From positions 833 through 8,297 of the forward strand of contig PLBX01000527.1 of NCBI GenBank assembly GCA_003135495.1: a stretch of DNA of 7,465 bases, given 5' to 3'. The translations under genes and the position numbers were made by a program. A model generated the notes under the pieces. That model made no database searches, had not been told where the DNA came from, and saw nothing but the letters and a program-made list of their open reading frames with translations. The DNA is from Acidobacteriaceae bacterium (lineage in GTDB: Bacteria; Acidobacteriota; Terriglobia; Terriglobales; Acidobacteriaceae). Positions 1 to 5,029 of this stretch are shown in pieces (the first letter of the stretch is position 1; every line of letters starts with the position of its first letter).

Positions 1-248
1 ACGGAGAGCACGATGATTGGAACCTGCGACGACAGCCGCAACGTGCGGCACAGTTCCAGGCCATCCATATTCGGCATGGAGAGATCGGTGATCACGAGGT
101 CCGGCGTCCAATCTTTTAATATTTCAAGCGCAGTCTCGCCATCATTCGCCACACGAATTTCGTATCCCTGACTGGAGAGACTGGTGCGAAGAACCCGCGT
201 AATTTGCGGTTCGTCGTCAACTACCAGGATGTTGGAGTGCTCGCTCAT
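1..248 (-). CDS. kdpE: KdpE-like response regulator, N-terminal receiver domain (partial, cut by window edge)
   Basis: Reading the minus strand from the ATG at 248 gives 82 complete codons of a receiver domain, running off the left edge. The protein starts MSEHSNILVVDDEPQITRVL. The acidic pocket is D11-D12, the predicted phosphoacceptor is D55 in the VITDLSMP motif, and the switch Ser is S82 in VPIIVLS. The output domain is outside the window, so the OmpR/winged-helix class is inferred from receiver similarity and from the adjacent kdpD. The start codon lies 8 bp after the kdpD stop, and an AAGG overlapping that stop can serve as ribosome binding site, so the two genes are probably co-transcribed and translationally coupled. 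Expected role: phosphorylated by the Kdp kinase and activating high-affinity K+ uptake genes (kdpFABC), which are not in this window. The receiver call is near certain; the KdpE identity is likely but rests mostly on context. Confidence 0.85.
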   Translation of the reverse strand, partial: MSEHSNILVVDDEPQITRVLRTSLSSQGYEIRVANDGETALEILKDWTPDLVITDLSMPNMDGLELCRTLRLSSQVPIIVLS

Positions 249-256
249 TTCAGCCT

Positions 257-1378
257 TCAGGAAGGTTGCTGCCTCACGATATGAACATCGACTTGCGGCG
301 CGTCGCGCAGAAACTTGTGGATGGCGGTGAGATACAGATACCGGCGCCAGCCGCCGGACACAGAGTGTCCGAAGACGACTTGCGTGATGTGCTTTTCGCG
401 GACGAACTCCGCAACCACCTCAGCTACGCTGCGTCCGGCCCGCTTTTCAATCTGCGCGCCAACGTTCTCGGCGAAATGAAGATTGGCCGCCAGCGTTTTT
501 TGGTCCTTTTCTGCTCTGTCTTGTCCCATATCCACGTAGAGGACGAAGAGTTCGCCGTCCAGAACCTGGGCCATGCGCGATCCGCGCGCAATGAGATACT
601 GTGCATCGGGATTGGAACTGATACAAACCGCGATGCGCTCGCAAATCGCTACGTTCGAGCCTTCCTTATCCTTCTCACGGTAGGACTCGAGGTTACGGTC
701 AACCGCGTGCGCGACCTGGCGCAAGGCGAGTTCGCGCAAAGCAATCAGATTACCCTCGCGAAAAAAATTGTTTAACGCGCGATCTACTCTTTCCTGGGGA
801 TAGATGTCACCGCGGCGCATGCGGCTTTGCAGGGCTTCAGGGGTGAGGTCGGCCATCACAACTTCATTAACCCTTTTTAGAACCCAGTCGGGGACCGTCT
901 CTCGCACCTGAATGCCGGTTATGCCAAGCACCGTCGGCGTGATGCTTTCCACGTGCTGAATATTCATTGTGGAAAGAACGTCGATGCCCGCATCCAGCAA
1001 TTCAAAAACATCTTCGTAACGCTTCGGGTGCTTACTGCCTTCGATGTTTGTGTGCGCGAGTTCGTCGACGATCGCAACTTTAGGTTTGCGAGCCAGGATT
1101 GCATCGACGTCCATTTCTTCGAAGAGAGCGCCCTTGTAATCAAGTCGCTTCCGCGGGACTGTCTCTAATTGTGCGGCCAACTCACCTATGGCCTTGCGCC
1201 CGTGGGTCTCGACGACTCCGATCACCACGTCTTCACCGCGGCTGTGGCGGCGAACCGCCTCGCTCAACATGCTGTGCGTTTTACCCACGCCGGGGGCATA
1301 GCCCATGAAGAGCTTGAAGATGCCGCCTTTCTGCGAGGGGGCTGCTTCTTGTAACCACTGTTCTGGCGTCTTAAGCAT
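257..1378 (-). CDS. kdpD: Short KdpD: N-terminal KdpD ATP-binding domain plus Usp domain, without kinase half
   Basis: This 373-residue protein matches only the cytosolic N-terminal half of KdpD (about 894 residues in E. coli). The KdpD domain covers about residues 18-230, with a Walker A-type loop GYAPGVGKT (26-34), a Walker B-type VAIVDELAHTN (101-111) and the family signature around GIDVLSTMNIQHVES (131-145). A universal-stress-protein-like domain follows at about 248-370 (VFGHS at 335-339, DVHIV at 364-368). There is no membrane segment, HisKA or ATPase domain; a TGA ends the gene cleanly. It should be a soluble ATP-binding regulator of Kdp signalling. Free-standing short KdpD proteins are known in cyanobacteria such as Anabaena, so truncation alone need not mean decay, and the reading frame shows no damage. 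The start fits the family N-terminus, although no clear Shine-Dalgarno precedes it. kdpE follows; the missing kinase half is divergent across a 69-bp gap. Confidence 0.93.
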   Translation of the reverse strand: MLKTPEQWLQEAAPSQKGGIFKLFMGYAPGVGKTHSMLSEAVRRHSRGEDVVIGVVETHGRKAIGELAAQLETVPRKRLDYKGALFEEMDVDAILARKPKVAIVDELAHTNIEGSKHPKRYEDVFELLDAGIDVLSTMNIQHVESITPTVLGITGIQVRETVPDWVLKRVNEVVMADLTPEALQSRMRRGDIYPQERVDRALNNFFREGNLIALRELALRQVAHAVDRNLESYREKDKEGSNVAICERIAVCISSNPDAQYLIARGSRMAQVLDGELFVLYVDMGQDRAEKDQKTLAANLHFAENVGAQIEKRAGRSVAEVVAEFVREKHITQVVFGHSVSGGWRRYLYLTAIHKFLRDAPQVDVHIVRQQPS

Positions 1379-1410
1379 CGTCGCGGCTATTTTCGTTCAG
1401 CAGAATGAAA

Positions 1411-1441
1411 TTGTCGAACTTTCTCGAACCTCGGCTACAAT
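1411..1441 (+). promoter_or_regulatory. Candidate promoter of the sensor kinase (possibly leaderless)
   Basis: TTGTCG (1411-1416) and TACAAT (1436-1441) form a -35/-10 pair with a 19-bp spacer. TACAAT matches the -10 consensus at five of six positions. The GTG start at 1448 is seven bases beyond the last base of the -10, which is where transcription would be expected to begin. No Shine-Dalgarno-like AGGAG lies in the 20 bases before the GTG. This combination suggests a leaderless mRNA; it is inferred from sequence only. Confidence 0.45.
1414..1429 (+). repeat. Direct repeat TCGAAC, 10-bp period, inside the divergent promoter region
   Basis: TCGAAC occurs at 1414-1419 and 1424-1429. The ten-base units TTGTCGAACT and TTCTCGAACC agree at eight of ten positions. 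One helical turn of spacing puts both copies on the same DNA face, as is usual for tandem sites of OmpR-family regulators. The pair lies between the -35 and -10 elements of both candidate promoters. It could be a regulator site, KdpE being the obvious candidate, or chance. Confidence 0.35.
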
Positions 1442-1447
1442 CGGCTC

Positions 1448-2884
1448 GTGAAATTCCCACCCCAACCGACCGTTGGTTACGCAGTGGCCGCATTCCTTGT
1501 TGCGGGGATAACTTTTCTTTACCGAGTTCTGTTGCATGTAAATCCAACCACGGTTGCGCTGTCATTTCTCGTGGGCATCCTGGCGGTTTCGGCGACTTGG
1601 GGATTGCGTCATGCCGTCCTGATGGCGGTGATTGCAACTCTTGCTTTCAACTATTATTTTCTGCCTCCCATTGGCACGTTCACGATTGCCGACCCACAGA
1701 ACTGGGTGGCCCTTGGTGCGTTTTTGATTACCGCAGTCGTGGCCAGCAAGTTGTCAGATCGCGCACGGCGCGAGGCCACCAACGCCAACGATCGCCGGCG
1801 CGAGGTGGAGCGCCTGTACTCGTTTAGCCAGCAATTGCTCTCCAGTAATAATGTGCCTGAGCTTTTGAATCTGACTCCGCGGTACGTGGTGGATTCATTC
1901 GGAGTGGAAGCCGCCGCGATTTCTGTGGCGAATCGCCCCGATGTCTACCGCTCGGGCCCCGGCAACGACGGCCTGGAGATTCGCGATCTGCAAATGGCGG
2001 TAATGCGCGGCGAGCCGAAGATCGATGTTCCGGGCGGCGTTGCTTTTGTACCTTTAAGAATGGGAGTACGCGTGGTCGGAGGCTTGGGAGTTGCGGGACA
2101 GATTCCATCGCGACAGACGCTTGAGGCTCTTGGCAGCCTGATAGCGATTGCAGTTGAAAGAGCGGGGACGATAGAAAAACTGGGACGCGCGGAGGCGGCG
2201 CGCGAAAGCGAGCAACTGCGCTCTGCTCTGTTGGATTCGGTGACGCACGAGTTTCGCACGCCACTGACTTCGATAAAAGCTTCGGTGACTACTTTACTGG
2301 ATAGCACTGGGCTTGGTGAGGCGGAGCGGCACGAACTACTTACCGTCATTAACGAGGAGAGCGACCGCCTGAATCGGCTGGTGGGCGAGGCTGCGGAGAT
2401 GGCGCAACTGGAGGCGGAAAAAGTTGAATTGCGACTCGAGTCCTATCCCATGCGGCGTGCGATTGAGCAAGTGCTGGAGGAATCGAAGCACATGCTAGGA
2501 AATCATCCTGTCGAAATTCACCTGCCTGATGACCTTCCTGAAGCGAAGATGGACTTGGTTCGCATCAACGAAGTTTTGCGGCATCTTCTGGAGAATGCCG
2601 CCAAATATTCCGGGTCTGGAACTCCTATTCACATAACTGCTGAAGCGAAAAATGGAATGCTGGTCACGAGTATTGCCGACCGTGGACCCGGGATCGGCGA
2701 TTTTGAGCAATCGCTGATTTTTGAGAAGTTCTACAGGGGCCGCAATCATCGCTTCCAAGTGCAAGGCACCGGCATGGGTTTGGCCATTGCGAAGGCAATT
2801 GTGGAAGCCCATGGCGGCCAGATTGGCGTGACGAGCCAGCCCGGCCACGGGTCGGTTTTTTACTTTACACTCCCCACCGTGTAG
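1448..2884 (+). CDS. KdpD-like sensor histidine kinase: DUF4118 membrane domain, GAF-like region, HisKA, HATPase_c
   Basis: This 478-residue membrane kinase corresponds to the C-terminal half of KdpD. Four hydrophobic helices (about 11-29, 34-50, 53-73, 85-101) with FNYYFLPPIGTFT form the DUF4118 domain. An arginine-rich stretch follows (K101, R105, R107, R108, R116-R118, R122), resembling the positive cluster after TM4 of E. coli KdpD. A GAF-like region covers about 125-240. HisKA carries the phosphoacceptor H267 in HEFRTPL; HATPase_c has the N box at N383, G1 DRGPGIG (411-417), F box FEKFYR (425-430) and G2 GTGMGLAI (440-447), all intact. The KdpD and Usp domains are absent but are encoded divergently by the short kdpD next door, so the likely job is to phosphorylate KdpE in response to K+ or osmotic state together with that protein. 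GTG at 1448 is the only start found between an upstream in-frame stop (1406) and the first helix. The gene ends with two TAG codons in a row. An independent KdpD-like kinase is the alternative. Confidence 0.9.
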   Translation: MKFPPQPTVGYAVAAFLVAGITFLYRVLLHVNPTTVALSFLVGILAVSATWGLRHAVLMAVIATLAFNYYFLPPIGTFTIADPQNWVALGAFLITAVVASKLSDRARREATNANDRRREVERLYSFSQQLLSSNNVPELLNLTPRYVVDSFGVEAAAISVANRPDVYRSGPGNDGLEIRDLQMAVMRGEPKIDVPGGVAFVPLRMGVRVVGGLGVAGQIPSRQTLEALGSLIAIAVERAGTIEKLGRAEAARESEQLRSALLDSVTHEFRTPLTSIKASVTTLLDSTGLGEAERHELLTVINEESDRLNRLVGEAAEMAQLEAEKVELRLESYPMRRAIEQVLEESKHMLGNHPVEIHLPDDLPEAKMDLVRINEVLRHLLENAAKYSGSGTPIHITAEAKNGMLVTSIADRGPGIGDFEQSLIFEKFYRGRNHRFQVQGTGMGLAIAKAIVEAHGGQIGVTSQPGHGSVFYFTLPTV

Positions 2885-2970
2885 TAGCCGCAATCTGCTC
2901 CAGCGTGTCTGTTCACGTATTGATTTCCTCTTTTACTGATTGCTATTGCACCATCGCGAAACCTTTCTTT

Positions 2971-3032
2971 GGAGTGAACAGAATGATTCACAGCTCCGAT
3001 CCAACACTGCCCAACACTAAGGTAACGGAGCT
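2971..3032 (+). promoter_or_regulatory. Three mutually complementary segments around a Shine-Dalgarno site (possible RNA switch)
   Basis: GGAGTGAA (2971-2978) can pair with TTCA (2987-2990) and CTCC (2994-2997) across a 3-base bulge, hiding the GGAG Shine-Dalgarno and leaving the ATG at 2983 in the loop. The same CTCC lies within AGCTCCG (2992-2998), which is perfectly complementary to CGGAGCT (3026-3032). The two pairings exclude each other, so this segment could toggle access to the start. Between the last two segments, CCAACACT is directly repeated at 3001-3008 and 3011-3018. The stems are short and no conservation data are available. Confidence 0.3.
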
Positions 3033-3126
3033 ACAGCTTCCGATAATTGGACAGGTCATGCCCATTCCATGCGTGAAGTTCAATGTTTATTACTCCGCGG
3101 CGAGAGGGGCTTTCGGTAAGTTGTAG
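2983..3126 (+). CDS. Candidate small ORF, 47 codons, unknown function
   Basis: ATG at 2983 is preceded by GGAG (2971-2974) with an 8-base gap, which is a good ribosome binding site. The reading frame encodes 47 residues starting MIHSSDPTLPNTK and ends at TAG (3124-3126). The product has no signal peptide, no clear membrane helix and no recognised motif. An in-frame GTG at 2905 would extend it to 73 residues but has no ribosome binding site. The codons include several (CTA, ATA, AGA) that look uncommon in the neighbouring genes, which argues against a true gene. It may be a leader peptide, an orphan small protein or chance; I cannot assign a function. Confidence 0.2.
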   Translation: MIHSSDPTLPNTKVTELQLPIIGQVMPIPCVKFNVYYSAARGAFGKL

Positions 3127-3179
3127 AGCCTACACGATAGTCCCTAGTACCTAAGTTACTTTTTCAGAATTCCCATTGG

Positions 3180-3198
3180 GTTGACAATTTGTGTCAAC
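3180..3198. repeat. Perfect 7-bp inverted repeat GTTGACA-N5-TGTCAAC upstream of pilB
   Basis: GTTGACA (3180-3186) and TGTCAAC (3192-3198) are exact inverted copies separated by ATTTG. Each arm contains the ideal sigma70 -35 hexamer TTGACA, one per strand, but a good -10 is missing at 16-18 bp on either side. An operator for a dimeric regulator, about 90 bp before the pilB start, is the most natural reading. A short RNA hairpin is the alternative. Confidence 0.45.
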
Positions 3199-3225
3199 AC
3201 GACGGCGCCTTGGTTAAGCCTTAGA

Positions 3226-3243
3226 ACCACGGGCCTTCGTGGT
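3226..3243 (+). repeat. Small hairpin in the pilB leader
   Basis: ACCACG (3226-3231) and CGTGGT (3238-3243) are perfectly complementary around a 6-base loop GGCCTT. No run of T follows, so this is not a terminator. It lies 44 bases before the pilB start and may shape the mRNA leader. Confidence 0.35.
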
Positions 3244-3250
3244 GATCCCG

Positions 3251-3270
3251 GACTTCGCCAGACTTCGCCG
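3251..3270 (+). repeat. Tandem 10-bp repeat GACTTCGCC(A/G) before pilB
   Basis: GACTTCGCCA (3251-3260) is followed directly by GACTTCGCCG (3261-3270), nine of ten bases identical. The array ends 8 bases before the pilB Shine-Dalgarno site. It could be a slippage product or tandem regulator sites with one-turn spacing; a gain or loss of a unit would change leader length. Confidence 0.5.
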
Positions 3271-3278
3271 GACCATAT

Positions 3279-3285
3279 AGGAGAG
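3279..3285 (+). promoter_or_regulatory. Ribosome binding site of pilB
   Basis: AGGAGAG lies two bases before the ATG at 3288; the core GGAG is 4 bases from the start. The spacing is a little short but fixes the start codon, which also agrees with the family N-terminus (RLGDLLV at residues 4-10). Confidence 0.7.
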
Positions 3286-3287
3286 AT

Positions 3288-5003
3288 ATGTCTCAGCGGT
3301 TGGGTGACCTGCTCGTCAAAGAAAAGGTCATCACTTCAGAGCAGTTGGAGCAAGCAACCAAACTGCAGAAGGAATCCCACACGCGCCTTGCCTCGGCGCT
3401 GGTGAAGCTGGGATTTCTCTCGGATGAAGATGTCACGAACTTTCTCTCGCGTCAGTACGGCGTTCCCGCGATTAATCTTTCTTACTTCGAAATCGATCCT
3501 GCTGTCGTCAAACTGATTCCTTACGAAACTGCGAAGCGTTATCAGATTCTGCCGCTCAGCCGCGTGGGCGCTTCGCTGACCATCGCCATGGTGGATCCCA
3601 CCAATGTTTTCGCGATGGACGATATCAAGTTCATGACCGGATTCAATATTGAACCGGTTGTCGCCTCCGAGAGTTCGATCATCGAGGGTATCGACAAGGC
3701 CTACGGCACCAGCAAAGAAGAAGAGCTCGAGCAAGTGATGCAGTCCATGAACGACAGCGAGAGCACTGACATTGAGCTGCAGGCCGACGAGCAGGAAACT
3801 GAATTAAAGGAACTTGAGAAGGCGGCTGACGAAGCTCCGATCGTCAAGCTGGTGAACCTTGTGCTTACGGATGCAGTGAAGCGAGGCGCCAGCGACATTC
3901 ACATGGAGCCGTACGAAAAAGAATTTCGCGTGCGCTTTCGTATTGATGGCGTTCTGCAGTTGATCATGAATCCGCCGCTGAAATTGAAAGACGCGATCAC
4001 GTCGCGCCTAAAGATCATGGCGAAGCTGGACATCAGCGAAAAGCGTTTGCCGCAGGACGGCCGCATCATGCTGAAGATGCAAATTGGCGGCAAGAAGAAA
4101 CAGCTCGACTTCCGCGTTTCTACGCTGCCGACTCTGTGGGGCGAGAAGATCGTGCTTCGCTTGCTCGACAAAGAAAACCTGCGGCTTGACATGACGAAGC
4201 TGGGTTTCGAGCAGGAATCGCTGGATAAGTTTCAGAAGGCGATTCTTAAGCCCTACGGGATGGTGCTGGTGACGGGGCCGACGGGATCAGGCAAAACCAA
4301 CACGCTGTATTCGTCGATTTCGCAGTTGAACCAGCCGGACACGAACATCATGACGGCGGAAGATCCGGTTGAGTTTCAGTTAGGCGGCGTGAACCAGGTG
4401 CAGATGAAGGAGCAGATCGGCTTGAACTTTGCCGCCGCGCTGCGCGCTTTCTTGCGGCAGGATCCCAACATCATTCTGGTCGGCGAAATCCGAGACTTTG
4501 AGACCGCGGAAATTGCGATTAAGGCCGCGCTCACGGGCCACCTTGTCTTGTCCACTCTGCACACCAACGGCGCGCCGGAAACGATTACCCGTCTCATGAA
4601 TATGGGCATCGAACCTTTCCTCGTAGCTACGTCGGTTCACTTGATCTGCGCGCAGCGCTTGATCCGGCGAATTTGCAAGGACTGCGCGGAACCGGTTGAG
4701 GTTCCGGTGCAGGCGCTGATCGACGAAGGGTTTACTCCAGAAGAAGCAAAGACAGTACAGATCATGAAGGGCAAAGGTTGCGCTACTTGCAACAAGACGG
4801 GATACAAAGGCCGAACTGGTTTGTACGAAGTGATGGAAGTCGATGACGAGATCAGGGAACTGGTTCTGGTCGGCGCCTCGGCGCTCGAACTTAAGAAGAA
4901 AGCGATTGAACGCGGCATGATCACTCTGCGACGCAGCGGCTTGATCAAGGTAGCGCAAGGCTGGACCACGCTTGAAGAAGTGGCTCGCGAAACGATCCAC
5001 TAG
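3288..5003 (+). CDS. pilB: PilB, type IV pilus extension ATPase with MshEN-type N-terminus
   Basis: This 571-residue hexameric ATPase powers pilin polymerisation at the cytoplasmic face of the inner membrane. Residues 1-140 form a T2SSE_N/MshEN domain with two 24-residue motifs in tandem (RLGDLL... at 4-27 and RLASAL... at 33-56), the type that binds cyclic di-GMP. A Glu/Asp-rich linker (about 141-183) leads to the second N-domain and the GspE/PilB ATPase core. Visible motifs: Walker A GPTGSGKT (330-337, K336), Asp box TAEDPVE (356-362), Walker B ILVGEIRD (396-403, E400), His box TGHLVLSTLHTN (417-428) and a zinc-binding tetracysteine (C463, C466, C498, C501), as expected for PilB/GspE and absent from PilT. 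It is followed by pilT (26-bp gap) and pilC, which supports PilB over the type II secretion homologue GspE. All catalytic motifs are intact. Confidence 0.95.
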   Translation: MSQRLGDLLVKEKVITSEQLEQATKLQKESHTRLASALVKLGFLSDEDVTNFLSRQYGVPAINLSYFEIDPAVVKLIPYETAKRYQILPLSRVGASLTIAMVDPTNVFAMDDIKFMTGFNIEPVVASESSIIEGIDKAYGTSKEEELEQVMQSMNDSESTDIELQADEQETELKELEKAADEAPIVKLVNLVLTDAVKRGASDIHMEPYEKEFRVRFRIDGVLQLIMNPPLKLKDAITSRLKIMAKLDISEKRLPQDGRIMLKMQIGGKKKQLDFRVSTLPTLWGEKIVLRLLDKENLRLDMTKLGFEQESLDKFQKAILKPYGMVLVTGPTGSGKTNTLYSSISQLNQPDTNIMTAEDPVEFQLGGVNQVQMKEQIGLNFAAALRAFLRQDPNIILVGEIRDFETAEIAIKAALTGHLVLSTLHTNGAPETITRLMNMGIEPFLVATSVHLICAQRLIRRICKDCAEPVEVPVQALIDEGFTPEEAKTVQIMKGKGCATCNKTGYKGRTGLYEVMEVDDEIRELVLVGASALELKKKAIERGMITLRRSGLIKVAQGWTTLEEVARETIH

Positions 5004-5011
5004 AAACTGTA

Positions 5012-5016
5012 AAGGA
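5012..5016 (+). promoter_or_regulatory. Probable ribosome binding site of pilT
   Basis: AAGGA lies 13 bases before the ATG at 5030, which is rather far; the purine run AGAAG at 5019-5023 is 6 bases away and could serve instead. Both lie in the 26-bp gap after pilB, which has no room for a terminator, so pilT is read with pilB. Confidence 0.5.
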
Positions 5017-5029
5017 AAAGAAGACAATT

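Larger units (their letters stand above)
1379..1447. promoter_or_regulatory. 69-bp divergent intergenic region between kdpD-N and the sensor kinase
   Basis: This gap must hold the start signals for both divergent genes. ATTGT at 1410-1414 and ACAAT at 1437-1441 are perfect inverted repeats. The repeats place a -35/-10-like pair on each strand with the same 19-bp spacing: TTGTCG (1411-1416) and TACAAT (1436-1441) on plus, TTGTAG (1440-1435) and GACAAT (1415-1410) on minus. Neither gene has a clear Shine-Dalgarno here. The spacing is longer than the ideal 17 bp, so promoter strength is uncertain. Confidence 0.5.
2885..3287. other. 403-bp intergenic region with structured DNA/RNA elements, no convincing long gene
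   Basis: This gap separates the sensor kinase from pilB and must contain the pilB promoter and leader. Contents seen: a 47-codon ORF with a good Shine-Dalgarno site (2983-3126), overlapping complementary segments (2971-3032), a perfect palindrome (3180-3198), a hairpin (3226-3243) and a 10-bp tandem repeat (3251-3270). No convincing sigma70 promoter, sigma54 site or rho-independent terminator was found by eye. It does not show the conserved segments of a GEMM-I c-di-GMP riboswitch. Confidence 0.6.

Noticed and set aside
266..775. Plus-strand open frame of 169 codons opposite kdpD
   Set aside because: It mirrors the Usp end of kdpD, whose protein sequence is clearly conserved; it has no independent support.
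257..1378. kdpD as a frameshifted or truncated pseudogene
   Set aside because: The frame ends cleanly at a domain boundary, kdpE follows at coupling distance, and the sequence upstream of its start is a promoter gap, not kinase remnants.
1405..1827. Plus-strand frame of 140 codons starting upstream of the kinase
   Set aside because: It overlaps the kinase in another frame, and its product is low in domain character, while the kinase frame gives the DUF4118 helices.
2905..3126. 73-codon version of the small ORF starting at GTG 2905
   Set aside because: No ribosome binding site precedes this GTG, and the internal ATG at 2983 has a good one.
3181..3209. Sigma70 promoter using TTGACA at 3181-3186
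   Set aside because: The -10 position at 17-bp spacing reads GGCGCC, and no better hexamer lies at 16 or 18 bp.
2885..3287. c-di-GMP riboswitch controlling the pilus genes
   Set aside because: A GEMM-type riboswitch would be expected in such a place, but its conserved segments are not present by eye.
3288..5003. Type II secretion ATPase GspE instead of PilB
   Set aside because: The domain plan is shared, but the adjacent pilT with its AVRNLIRE retraction motif points to a type IV pilus operon.
4380..5027. Long minus-strand open frame (215 codons) opposite pilB
   Set aside because: It lies entirely antisense to a gene with intact PilB motifs, has no family motif and reflects the codon bias of the real gene.
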